From Symsagittifera roscoffensis (lineage: Eukaryota; Xenacoelomorpha; Acoela; Convolutidae): a stretch of DNA of 64,000 bases. The stretch covers positions 88,451,845-88,515,844 of the forward strand of contig NC_087062.1 of the NCBI RefSeq assembly GCF_963678635.1, in the 5' to 3' direction. The notes beneath the pieces were generated by a model. That model was not told the origin of the DNA, did not search any database, and worked only from the letters and a program-made list of their open reading frames with translations. Within the stretch, counting starts at the first letter, position 1. Each line of letters opens with the position of its first letter. The position numbers were made by a program, and so were the translations under genes. This document shows, in pieces, positions 42,463 through 51,733 of the stretch.

Positions 42463-45072
42463 ATGGCAGACCGATTCTGGAACTCGGTGCCCGCGGCTCT
42501 GAAGAAGCCCACTCTTGACGAGCTGTACAGACGCTTGAGGGATCTGGACTACACCCAGATAGACGAGAGAATGGCGGTGATGCTGAATGCGATCCTCCAG
42601 TTGGAGGACCAGGGTGAGTGCAGGGAGTCTGCGACGGAGGCTGTCTTGATGGTCGGCTACACCACCGAGGGCATATCAAATCGAGAACAGACCAGATGGT
42701 TATCTTGGAAGGCGGATGGAGGAGTAAGGGGCTTTGACTTGGCAAGAAATCCTGGCCTGAGTAACAACACCGAACACGGCGCAGGAGAGTTCCCGCTACC
42801 GACGAGACCAACAGCAAGATCCACAGGCCAGAGCTCGAGTAAGGTGCCGTCGATGTCGCGAGCGCAACAGACGACCGAGGCATATCCGGATCTGGGGGTT
42901 CTAAAGAAAGAGCTCGAGAAGGCGCTGAAGGAAAGGAATAAAGCGAACCTCGATCGGGATCAGGCGAAGCTGGACAGGGAGAAGCTTCAGCTGGAGAGAG
43001 ACAAGGCAGTCGACGAGCGAGATCAGACGTTGAAATTACTTGAGATGCTAAGGGCTGAACATCAGCAGGAGCTAAGGGTGCGGGAGAACGTCGCGAATCG
43101 TGATCAACTGAAGTCGGAGTTGGAAAGGATAGAACAGCGACAACGCGAGCTTGACGCACAGAAGGGAGCCAGGTCAAACGAACGAGTGGTGACCAGCTCG
43201 AGGCCAGAGTCGCGCATGGAGGTGGATGAAGCTCCCAGGGCTAGAGGACGGTTCAACCTTGACCGCGAGGCCAGAGAACACATGAGTGAAGGGTTGGAGG
43301 TCTGGATACCGAATGACGTGACGCCTTCCTTGCGCAACCTAGAGACACAACCTGTACGTCCTCTGATGGATGTGGTGTTACCAGGATATACCCCAACCTC
43401 GACCTCGAGTGGCAGTCAGGTGAGCGGCGCCTCATCGCGCCTGAAGGAGCTAGGCGAGAAATTGCAGCAGCAGAGTCGTGAAAGATCGACAAGGCCAGAG
43501 CTTCCCCCAACTTGGAGGGAACAGCCGGTCAGGAATGTCGTGATCGCAAGCTATAAGAAGAATACAGAAGGGAACTACCACAGGCACAATCGGCTGGACT
43601 GGAGTGCGGAACAGGGAGCCAGGAGGGACTGCTTCCATGACGCAGCCTGGGTGGAGTATCTAGCGCCACCTCGTGTGCCAGAGGGTGCAGTTCACCTAAT
43701 TATAGGGGATAGCCTGGTGCGGGTGTTGACCCAGATACGGTCACATTGGCAGACAGGAGTCTTGAGTTTCGCTGGAGCTGCCACGCCACAGATGTTGGCA
43801 ACCCTGGACATGCTAGGGATGACCAAAATTTACACAGTGACCCTGATGGTTGGGACCAACGACGTGTCAAGGGGAGAAGCGAGGAAAGTAACGAGGTTGT
43901 GCGACAAGATGAGCTGCCTTCTTGAGGAACTGAGGATCAAGATGGACCCCATCCTGCTGACGGTATGCACGGTCCCCTACAACATGATGTTTGATCAGCA
44001 CGCCCTAGAGATGAACCAGAAGGTGCGGAGCCTGAACAAGGTGATCCGAGACATACACCGAAAGAGTGTGCTTCCTCTCAGGCTGTTGGACATAGCAGAA
44101 CGTATGGAGAAAAAGGGATTCCCTGAAGACACCTCAAAAGATGGAATCCATTTCGATAGGCCAAGGGGAGCGGAGTGGCTGAACGACGTCTTCCAGGAAC
44201 ACATAAACACGCTAGAGGCGGACCTGCTGGAGACAGCCCAATTCACTTTAGGACCACCTCCCAACCCACCATTCCTTGCCTCGAGGGCCTTGGCTGATCG
44301 TTTGGGAGCGAGAGTTGATACTAGAGACAGTTCAAGGAGCAATCAGACCCGATTGCAGAGTGCCACGCCAATGGAGTCGGAGGAGGTAGAGTCATCAACA
44401 CCTCCGGGCTCAGCGATGTCCTCTGTGGTGGTGGCAGATGGCAGGAGAGAAAAGAAGTCTATGGAGACTGCCCACTTGAGATATCCTGAGAAGGTGAAGG
44501 AACTGGATCTAGAGAGTTTGGAATGCAGACGAGAGTTGGCGGAAACCCTGGGGATCGAACGAGTGTCGCACGAGGATTTGAATAGACATCATTGCGTAGA
44601 CTGGTTGAAAGCTCACGAGGTGCACTTCTCGAGAGCGAAGCTAATGGAGACCACAGACCTGACTGGAATTCCCACAAAAACGATCATCGGACCCATTAAC
44701 TACAGGCCTCTCAAGCTGTTGGGGAGTCCTGGACTTATAATAGAACCTCCCAAGCACCGAACTGGCATCGCCAGGATCAGGTTGGCAACCCCGGCGCAGT
44801 TAAAGGTGGTAGACAAGCTACTCAATCCGGGGGGAATGGAATTGCCTGATGCCGCTTACGAAGGTCCGAAGTTGGCAGAAGATCCCAGGTACGGGAAGCC
44901 CTGTGGTGGCACCCAACTGGCCAAAACTCTGGCAGTTTATGATAGAGCAGATCCAGCTGCTGCAAGAGTAGTCATTGTGGCGGGATCGGACTTCGAAGGA
45001 ACGTCTCCCAGGAGCCGAATTGAACCAGATGTTGACTCTAGTGGTGGCAATAAAGTCGGAGATGCCCTGTGA
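42463..45072 (+). CDS. Second polyprotein, first part: coiled coil plus SGNH/GDSL esterase
   Basis: The ATG at 42463 starts 869 codons. Residues about 145-235 form a long charged coiled coil. Residues about 405-590 form an SGNH-hydrolase fold with all blocks: G415-D-S417, G438, G464-T-N466-D and D560-x-x-H563, giving a Ser-Asp-His triad with Gly and Asn for the oxyanion hole. Coiled coil followed by esterase is the layout of CR1/L2-type LINE ORF1 proteins, whose esterase has been described as a lipid/acetyl-ester hydrolase. For an LTR element this is unusual. Copy 2 has lost two blocks (RDS, GTKD). The last 15 or so residues are out of the family frame because copy 3 lacks about 38 bp near 45012; the protein originally ran on into the next frame. 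The substrate is unknown. Confidence 0.85.
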   Translation: MADRFWNSVPAALKKPTLDELYRRLRDLDYTQIDERMAVMLNAILQLEDQGECRESATEAVLMVGYTTEGISNREQTRWLSWKADGGVRGFDLARNPGLSNNTEHGAGEFPLPTRPTARSTGQSSSKVPSMSRAQQTTEAYPDLGVLKKELEKALKERNKANLDRDQAKLDREKLQLERDKAVDERDQTLKLLEMLRAEHQQELRVRENVANRDQLKSELERIEQRQRELDAQKGARSNERVVTSSRPESRMEVDEAPRARGRFNLDREAREHMSEGLEVWIPNDVTPSLRNLETQPVRPLMDVVLPGYTPTSTSSGSQVSGASSRLKELGEKLQQQSRERSTRPELPPTWREQPVRNVVIASYKKNTEGNYHRHNRLDWSAEQGARRDCFHDAAWVEYLAPPRVPEGAVHLIIGDSLVRVLTQIRSHWQTGVLSFAGAATPQMLATLDMLGMTKIYTVTLMVGTNDVSRGEARKVTRLCDKMSCLLEELRIKMDPILLTVCTVPYNMMFDQHALEMNQKVRSLNKVIRDIHRKSVLPLRLLDIAERMEKKGFPEDTSKDGIHFDRPRGAEWLNDVFQEHINTLEADLLETAQFTLGPPPNPPFLASRALADRLGARVDTRDSSRSNQTRLQSATPMESEEVESSTPPGSAMSSVVVADGRREKKSMETAHLRYPEKVKELDLESLECRRELAETLGIERVSHEDLNRHHCVDWLKAHEVHFSRAKLMETTDLTGIPTKTIIGPINYRPLKLLGSPGLIIEPPKHRTGIARIRLATPAQLKVVDKLLNPGGMELPDAAYEGPKLAEDPRYGKPCGGTQLAKTLAVYDRADPAAARVVIVAGSDFEGTSPRSRIEPDVDSSGGNKVGDAL

Positions 45073-48000
45073 ACCTGAGCTGCTATTGTTTGCAGGAATG
45101 AATGATCACCTGCACGCGATGGGACTTCTTGAGCGACTGAAGGGCAAGGAGATTCCGACATCAAGGAAGATATGGGAGGCTATTCAGGCGTTATTTGCGG
45201 CGATGAATGAGGTACAAGAGAACGTAGCCTCGAGATTTGGGTCTAAGACGAAGGTGGTGTTTACCACATCCCCAGGATACGCAAATATGCCACCCGCCCT
45301 ACAATTCGTGTACGCGGTCTTGATCCTGATAGCAGAAGGGAGTGAATGGCGGATTCTGATGGCAGCCCCCAATCGAGAGCTGGAGCCATCGAACTTGAGG
45401 CTTTACAAATCAGAATTGCCGGCGGCATGGGCTGACATATTTCATGCACTGAGGGGCTTTTACGGACTGGCCGACGTCCTGATTGTATTGGATGAGGTAC
45501 TCTTGCTAGAGATATCGAACTTTGCTAGACAACTCAAGTTCAGCCCAGTCATCGGGGACGACCACCCGGCGATAAACCAGTTGACGGCCAGCCTGTGGTT
45601 CCGGAGTATGGATGTGAAAGTCGCAAATTCCACCAGCAGGTCTAGAGGTCCCAGCAACGAGAGAAGAAATGTGGTCGAGACGGAGAAACAGTTAGAATCG
45701 ATGAAATATCGCTTGACTCAAGAGAATGGCTGGTGGCCATTCCTGACACCAAGGCTGGAGAACGTCACGAATAAAACGAGGGAGGAAGCACCAATCCTCG
45801 TGAAACAAATCTGGAGTTTTCTAGAGAAGCAACTGGAGCTAGCTGAAACGAGAGACATGACGGTGGCTAGATTTGTCTCGGCCGCCAATGAAGTGACGAT
45901 TGGAGGATTTTGGAGAGAGCACGCCAACGGCGAATTGAAGACTAGGAGAGATTACGAGATTCTCAAGTTCTTGAGTCCTTGCTGGGAGAAAGAATTCTTG
46001 GCAGGAGTGTTCGGCACCACGGCGACTATCTTCGGAGCCTTCGTACAGGAGATACTGGGCATGTCCATCAGCCTGCTCTTGGCCCTGTATTTGGTTTACC
46101 CCAGATACTTGTTCAACATGGGCCCAGCATACATGTTTAGTCGAGGAGTGGAGACACTTCGAGTTGATGGGTATCTGGCACTAGTACTCTTGACCCATGG
46201 GGAATTGGTGTCGTTTCATCGGTTAATGGAATATGGAGAACCTCTGTCTATGGGGAGAGTCCACACGAGCATTGAAACCAGCTCCTACAAGTGTGCCGCA
46301 GGGTTGAAGACACTGCTGGTGCAATACCTCATGATGCAGAATCGATACATGACGGGTGAGGATGAGAACCCAACCTCGAGAGAAGAATGGGAGAAGGCGA
46401 ACAGAGGGATGCCTCTGTTGACGGACCTGTGCCTGGCAATGAGGTCGGACCCAATGGGGATAATCCGGGGTCTAGAGGAGGTGGTGACCTGCATCTATGG
46501 TCCAGCAGTGACGTACGCGTTTCCAGATCCCCTGGTGATAACGTATCGTCACTCGGTGACGCACTTGAGTCTCATCAGCGTACTGGATGGTACAGCGCTG
46601 AATTGGTGTCAGCAGGAGGTGCTCAGGGCGCGTATGAGCAATACGGTACTCTTCGGAAAAGTGAAAGATGCCGAGATGATGGTGTGCAACTTCAGGGGAC
46701 AAATGCAATGTAGAATGGGAGGCAAGCGAGTGGGCCCCATTGAAATGTATCCAAAGTTTTGGAACCTAAACCCATTGACGGCCGACGGACGAGAAGTCTT
46801 GAGAATCCCCGCCTGGAAGGAGTGCTTTGCACTAGTCAAGAGGGAGCTGGAGGCCATAATGGAGAAAGAAATCCTACCAGCCACCATGCCTGAGTTCCCG
46901 ACAGTCAGGAGGATGACCTTGGGAATGAATAGTCCCTTGGTGGTTCCCTCCATAATGGCGAAGATGATGACGGAGGAAACGCAGAGGCATTTCACGGATG
47001 GCTGGGATCCCCTCTTCATCGGCTACACGGCGGCAGTCTACTTCCACACCAGCGAGATGAAGGTAAATTCGTGGACGACGCAAGCGAAAAAGAGTAGAGG
47101 TTCGCAGCCCCCTGGATATGAAGTGCGGAAAGTCTTGAGGACTCTTGAGAAGGAAGGACTTGAGAATATGCTACCCATATGGGATGATGGCAGGATGATC
47201 GTGATGGAGGGGCACGTCGCATTGGTGGACGAAATGAAATTTGCCACGAGAAAATACAAGGCACCCTATGGCTTGGAACAAGTAGAAGTGGCACAGGAGG
47301 GAACAGAACTAGATGCAGCAGGTCAACTGCATGTAGCCCTGACGGAATATAAAAAGCTGGATCCTACGACACCGTCACCACTGTCTGTAGACACGCCTGG
47401 AGACAAGAGGAGTGGACCCGTTGAGGATCGATTCAAAAGAATTCTCGAGAGAAGAAGAAATGAATCAGAGGAAGAGAGTATGGATGAAACTCTCAGTGAA
47501 GCTGGAGAAGACATGGAGGTGGGGAATACGCCTGAACCAGGGCCATCAGGGGAGGAACTCACCACTCAAGAGCTGTTGAAAGACTTGAGCGAAGAGAATT
47601 GGGCAGATACTGCCACCCCACCTCTGAACCCGTCCCCGCGGAAGAACCTAGAGTTGCCATTGGCAGGTGAGACCTTCAATATGGGGATGTTACTCTTGAG
47701 CTCGGAGGAAAGGGAGAAGAACACGTTCGAAGGGAACAGGGACATATTCTTGGGATCTCTCGAGGATGACGCTTGGCAGGAATTCCTGGAGGAATTCAAT
47801 CGAGAAGTGGGCAGCGAGACGACGCTGGACAAGTTCAAGAAGGAACTGTGGGACGCAGTAGTGAGATTCGGGGAACCGCTCCTGATAGGAACGGGCCTGG
47901 ATGAGAAAGCAAGAAAAGAGCTGCTGAACAAGCTAGTGGAGCTGAGGAACGCACGATCGAAGACTAGAAAAGAGAAATGTGAGGACAGCTCTACTCTGAA

Positions 48001-48253
48001 ACAAAAAACTGTGGATAAAATGGTTGATGATATAAAAAGGGATAAGGTTGGGACTAGTAATATGATTAAAAGTACTAATATCCTTAAGGCTCGAGCAGGG
48101 GGGAGGCAAGAGTTGGAAGGAGTGGATGGAGAGGTCGAATCAATGATGATAGCCACAACACCCTCGAGCAGAGATGTGAAGACTCGCAAGAGGAAGAGAG
48201 AAGTGGAAGGATGGGTAGTCCTTCAGTGGATGCTGTTTCGGAAGGAAACTTGA
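44975..48253 (+). CDS. Second polyprotein, middle part (unknown; possible degenerate SGNH-like domain)
   Basis: About 1,090 codons are open. Homology with copy 2 begins near 45015, and the first ATG is MLTLVV at about 45030. The first 170 residues show GMNDH (after LLLFA) and later DIFH (after AAWA), in the order and spacing of SGNH blocks III and V. A GSDFEGTS segment in the preceding frame could be block I. This would be a second, diverged SGNH-like domain, cut by the 38-bp deletion. The rest is not recognised. A hydrophobic stretch (SLLLALYLVYPRYLF) is too short to call a membrane anchor with confidence. A KRKREVE basic patch lies near the end. The final dozen residues are out of family frame after a small indel near 48210. 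Confidence 0.6.
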   Translation: MWRDRTSKERLPGAELNQMLTLVVAIKSEMPCEPELLLFAGMNDHLHAMGLLERLKGKEIPTSRKIWEAIQALFAAMNEVQENVASRFGSKTKVVFTTSPGYANMPPALQFVYAVLILIAEGSEWRILMAAPNRELEPSNLRLYKSELPAAWADIFHALRGFYGLADVLIVLDEVLLLEISNFARQLKFSPVIGDDHPAINQLTASLWFRSMDVKVANSTSRSRGPSNERRNVVETEKQLESMKYRLTQENGWWPFLTPRLENVTNKTREEAPILVKQIWSFLEKQLELAETRDMTVARFVSAANEVTIGGFWREHANGELKTRRDYEILKFLSPCWEKEFLAGVFGTTATIFGAFVQEILGMSISLLLALYLVYPRYLFNMGPAYMFSRGVETLRVDGYLALVLLTHGELVSFHRLMEYGEPLSMGRVHTSIETSSYKCAAGLKTLLVQYLMMQNRYMTGEDENPTSREEWEKANRGMPLLTDLCLAMRSDPMGIIRGLEEVVTCIYGPAVTYAFPDPLVITYRHSVTHLSLISVLDGTALNWCQQEVLRARMSNTVLFGKVKDAEMMVCNFRGQMQCRMGGKRVGPIEMYPKFWNLNPLTADGREVLRIPAWKECFALVKRELEAIMEKEILPATMPEFPTVRRMTLGMNSPLVVPSIMAKMMTEETQRHFTDGWDPLFIGYTAAVYFHTSEMKVNSWTTQAKKSRGSQPPGYEVRKVLRTLEKEGLENMLPIWDDGRMIVMEGHVALVDEMKFATRKYKAPYGLEQVEVAQEGTELDAAGQLHVALTEYKKLDPTTPSPLSVDTPGDKRSGPVEDRFKRILERRRNESEEESMDETLSEAGEDMEVGNTPEPGPSGEELTTQELLKDLSEENWADTATPPLNPSPRKNLELPLAGETFNMGMLLLSSEEREKNTFEGNRDIFLGSLEDDAWQEFLEEFNREVGSETTLDKFKKELWDAVVRFGEPLLIGTGLDEKARKELLNKLVELRNARSKTRKEKCEDSSTLKQKTVDKMVDDIKRDKVGTSNMIKSTNILKARAGGRQELEGVDGEVESMMIATTPSSRDVKTRKRKREVEGWVVLQWMLFRKET

Positions 48254-48786
48254 GAGAGACGGCGCCCATCGTTTTGGCTCGATGCAAGACGGCGGCATAC
48301 AAGAACAGCTCGGAGCTCAGGAAACCACTTGAAGTAGAAAAGGAAATAGAGGTTTCCGCCAGTTCGACGTCAGAAGAAGACTTCAAGCCTCAGAAGGTAA
48401 TCGTGAAGAGAGGTTCAACGAACGGACAGGTAGGGGAAGTGGAGATCGGCAAAGAATGGATCTCGAAGGCACATCAGGACATGGGCAAACAAGTGACGAG
48501 TGATCCATTGGAGAGGAACAAGACGAGGAACACTTCCCGGACGTGGTGGGTGGCCCTCGAAACATTGAAGGAAATGGAGGACTGCTTGAAGAAGTTGGAC
48601 AGTGGAATAGCTCGCAGGCGACGCAATTGGGCCACCCAGCAAAAAGCCGAGGTTAATAAGATAGAGATGGCAAGTCATCTGAAGAGGTCCTGGCAGAGTT
48701 TGTTGAAGGATCATTTTGAAGAGGCGATGAGGACATCCTCATCAGCACCGCCACTAATGGCGAATCCCTTCGTTAGAACTGCGTGA
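48211..48786 (+). CDS. Second polyprotein, third segment
   Basis: 191 codons overlap the end of the previous frame. In copy 2 (20836-21639) the same protein is continuous with the sequence before and after. The segment includes KEWISKAHQDMGKQVTSDP and a WWVALETL motif. It ends in a TGA at 48784 that corresponds to GGA in copy 2, and the next frame starts two codons later in the same phase. The function is unknown. Confidence 0.6.
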   Translation: MGSPSVDAVSEGNLRETAPIVLARCKTAAYKNSSELRKPLEVEKEIEVSASSTSEEDFKPQKVIVKRGSTNGQVGEVEIGKEWISKAHQDMGKQVTSDPLERNKTRNTSRTWWVALETLKEMEDCLKKLDSGIARRRRNWATQQKAEVNKIEMASHLKRSWQSLLKDHFEEAMRTSSSAPPLMANPFVRTA

Positions 48787-51303
48787 CAATTAATGTTCAC
48801 CTGGAGTCTGGTGGGAATAGAGTTGGAGACATTGACCTCGTATGACAGGCTGAAGTTGGGAAGCAAGAAGCTAGAGGTGTATCAGGCACTGATGCAACAC
48901 GTGGCCAGGGACAATTCAGGCTTGAGCCTGGCTAGAAGAAAAGATGCCACATGTTTCTTGAGATGGATAATGTCAATGATGTCTGATAGCACCATCCTGG
49001 CATGCCACCAGAGAGCAAGTGGAAGTAAAACCATGGAGAAAAGAGTCTCAACGATCATCTTGAACGTATATCAGAGTACAGGAATAGAGAAAGAAGATGG
49101 TTCCAGACTATCCTTAGAGAACCATCGAAAGCTGGACGAGGTACGGAGGTTCTCTAATAAGAAGTTCGAGGAAGAACATGATGTTCACCGTAACCTGGCC
49201 TCGTCAGAACAGTACTCGAGACTCAGTGAGAAGGGGGAATACCAATATGTGTCTGGAGTGATGGGAATAGCCTACAATCCCTTCTTAGCCTCGGAAGCTG
49301 GAGGAGCCCACAGAAACCATGAGGTAGCGGAGCTACTGAAGTTTTGGACAGAAAGAATAATGGAGATAGACGCGGTGGAGAAAGAGGAGCCGAGCCTGGG
49401 CCTGATTCTTGAGAAAACACCAGAGGTGATAAGCATACCGCGCTCAAACAAGAGAGTTGAAGTGAACATGGGCGGTGGAAATGGCTTGTTAACTACGAAC
49501 TTGGGAGTGATATGGAAGCTACTAAGACCCTCCTGGTGTCCACATCCCCATGCGAGTCTAATCGAGGAAACCACCGAGCGAGTGAGGTTAGCACCAACGG
49601 AAGATGAAGATCTGGCGAAGTTGAGTGTGCTACATAAGCTAATCACGCCCCAGATGCAAGAGCCAAGCGAAAGGACGAGCGACCCCGGGTCAGCAAAGAA
49701 ATTGGAGCCGGGTAGCTGTCTGGATTCGACGTGTGGGAACGGAGAGCACATCTGCGATGGACGGTCATGCGTCAGAATACTGTCGTTTCAAAAAGAAGAC
49801 CTGGTCACTTGGTTCGAAGACATCACAGAAAGGGAGAAAAGTGAAGTGCAAATAATAGCGGAATGTTACGCGAGAACCACGGTGAATATAGCGACAGCTC
49901 TCGGATTCTTCTCGAGAATGTGTGGTCTGCAGGCACTGGAGAGACTGGAATCTGAACATCATTTAGTGACGGCGTTGAGCGTAGAATCATGGACCGGGGT
50001 GTTGCAGGTGACTCAAAAACACATCCGGAGCTGGAAGGTTGGTCTTGAGGCGGAAATGGGATTTCCCATGAGCGAAGCTTATGGCTTGCCATTGAACGCG
50101 AAATCGCTGATAGGGTCAATGATGGCCAACTTGTGCGGAAGTCACTACCCGCTACACATGGCGATGGTGGAAGTGTCCAGCCAGAGAATACTGGTGGACA
50201 AGGCCTTCTCAGTGCCCAAGTGCGTGAGGTTGGCTCGGATGTCGCATCACTCGCACAAGTTGTTGAGAAAAATCAAAGGGACAGTACCAAAAGAATTGAG
50301 AGATGACTTAAGCGAAATCTGGGGAGAAGATCTTCTGAAGTTGGAAAGAGAAAACACAAGCGATCACGAGAGACAAAACGTGATCGGAAAACCTGTGGGA
50401 AGTACTCCGAACCTGGAAGATAACGACACGATGCACGAGAAAATGATGGAGCTTGAGCCTCTCTTGGAAGCCTCAGGGGAGCGTAATCTCAGGAGCATTG
50501 AGATCTCTCATGGGGAATGCCCATGCCACTGTTTGGCACAAACGGTGTGGTATCCAGATCACAAGAACCTTTGCCTGGTGTGGGATGTGGAAGAGATTCG
50601 GTCGATCGGACTACCGGATCACCGGCAGAAGGTGACGCTCTTAGTAGTGAGTACGATGTTAGCTCTGAGATGGATAGAAGAGAATATAACGAAGTATCGG
50701 GAGGCGACGACGCCAACGGCTGAGTCAATATACGCGATAGACTACAGCAGGAGACTCGAGTTGTTTGAGACTGCGTGCAAAGTATTCGCCATACCGACGG
50801 AAGTCAGGCACGTATGGAGTCGCTTGAGGTACTTTCCATGGTTTCGGGCGACACTGACGTCTTGGTTGTACATGACAACGAAAGATCACATGAGAAAACA
50901 TCAAAAAGAGTATCGACAGTTCCAGGCCGAGATTGGGCCGGAAGCTTTCAAGAGACCCCTGCTAACCCATCGTAATGCGATCACGACAGGATGGAAAAGA
51001 GTGGGTAAGATGTCTAGAGACAATACCAAAGCGAGGGAGTCGATACTAGAGGAAGACCTGGCGAAGAACGTGAGCTTGAGCCTGCACAACTCCTTTTGCT
51101 TGAACCGAGAAGCTAGGGTGAAGGCACTACCCAACCAAGCAAAGAGGTTGCAGGAGCAGAGAGAATGGATGCGATCCTATGAACAGCTGAAGGCTTGGGA
51201 GGAGATTGTGATTAGTTCCGATGATGAAGAGGAACTGTTGAGACAGTTTGCCGCATCTAGCACTTCAGGATGCAATACCTCCAAGGCGAAGAGTACGAGA
51301 TGA
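48787..51303 (+). CDS. Second polyprotein, last part (unknown function)
   Basis: The frame is in phase with 48211-48786, from just after the TGA; the first ATG is at 48793. It holds 836 codons. Visible features are SGVMGIAYNPF, LLRPSWCPHPHASLIEE, a cysteine cluster with spacing C-x4-C-x6-C-x4-C starting CLDSTC, HGECPCHCLAQTVWYP (two or three close cysteines with histidines), and an acidic SSDDEEELL near the end. No signal peptide or membrane anchor is seen, and I do not recognise the family. Conservation between copies 2 and 3, with third-position-like changes and few indels in the open parts, indicates that it has been under coding constraint. Confidence 0.65.
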   Translation, partial: QLMFTWSLVGIELETLTSYDRLKLGSKKLEVYQALMQHVARDNSGLSLARRKDATCFLRWIMSMMSDSTILACHQRASGSKTMEKRVSTIILNVYQSTGIEKEDGSRLSLENHRKLDEVRRFSNKKFEEEHDVHRNLASSEQYSRLSEKGEYQYVSGVMGIAYNPFLASEAGGAHRNHEVAELLKFWTERIMEIDAVEKEEPSLGLILEKTPEVISIPRSNKRVEVNMGGGNGLLTTNLGVIWKLLRPSWCPHPHASLIEETTERVRLAPTEDEDLAKLSVLHKLITPQMQEPSERTSDPGSAKKLEPGSCLDSTCGNGEHICDGRSCVRILSFQKEDLVTWFEDITEREKSEVQIIAECYARTTVNIATALGFFSRMCGLQALERLESEHHLVTALSVESWTGVLQVTQKHIRSWKVGLEAEMGFPMSEAYGLPLNAKSLIGSMMANLCGSHYPLHMAMVEVSSQRILVDKAFSVPKCVRLARMSHHSHKLLRKIKGTVPKELRDDLSEIWGEDLLKLERENTSDHERQNVIGKPVGSTPNLEDNDTMHEKMMELEPLLEASGERNLRSIEISHGECPCHCLAQTVWYPDHKNLCLVWDVEEIRSIGLPDHRQKVTLLVVSTMLALRWIEENITKYREATTPTAESIYAIDYSRRLELFETACKVFAIPTEVRHVWSRLRYFPWFRATLTSWLYMTTKDHMRKHQKEYRQFQAEIGPEAFKRPLLTHRNAITTGWKRVGKMSRDNTKARESILEEDLAKNVSLSLHNSFCLNREARVKALPNQAKRLQEQREWMRSYEQLKAWEEIVISSDDEEELLRQFAASSTSGCNTSKAKSTR

Positions 51304-51733
51304 ATGGGCAAATCGGATGGATCTTGAGTCTTGAGAGGGAAAGGGGGCTTGAGCGTGAATCCGAGTGAAACTTGGATTCACGAAAAAGAAATTTTAACAA
51401 AGCAAATATTGTTACTAATATACTATATTTATTATATAAATCGAAATGCTGCATGACAATTTCCTGATTGAATAGGACAAAAGAGATTTTAAAATGATTG
51501 GCTTGAAAAGCGAAAATTCAAGGGTGCAGGTGTATGCAGATTTTGGTTGCTGTTTAGCAATAGTGTGAAAATTTTAAATGGCTGTGAATTTTGGGGTGTA
51601 GATAAGCTTAAATCTGCTGCAAACTTCTGTAAATGACCACTGGCACTGTATCTTGAGCAACACTCGGTTTTTCTTGGACTCACTGGCAGAAGACAGCGCG
51701 CGATGGGGACATCGATCTCGAGTCCGGGGAGTA
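51304..51733 (+). other. 3' untranslated region, copy 3
   Basis: This non-coding stretch lies between the last ORF and the 3' LTR. It is conserved with copy 2 around ATAAATCGAAATGCTGCATG and around GGACATCGATCTCGAGTCCG. The sequence just before the LTR (CCGGGGAGTA) is only weakly purine-rich, so a classic polypurine tract is not evident. Confidence 0.6.

Noticed and set aside
46060-46140. Envelope-like transmembrane protein in the second polyprotein
   Set aside because: Only one short hydrophobic stretch, with no signal peptide, no cleavage site and no glycoprotein-like cysteine pattern visible.
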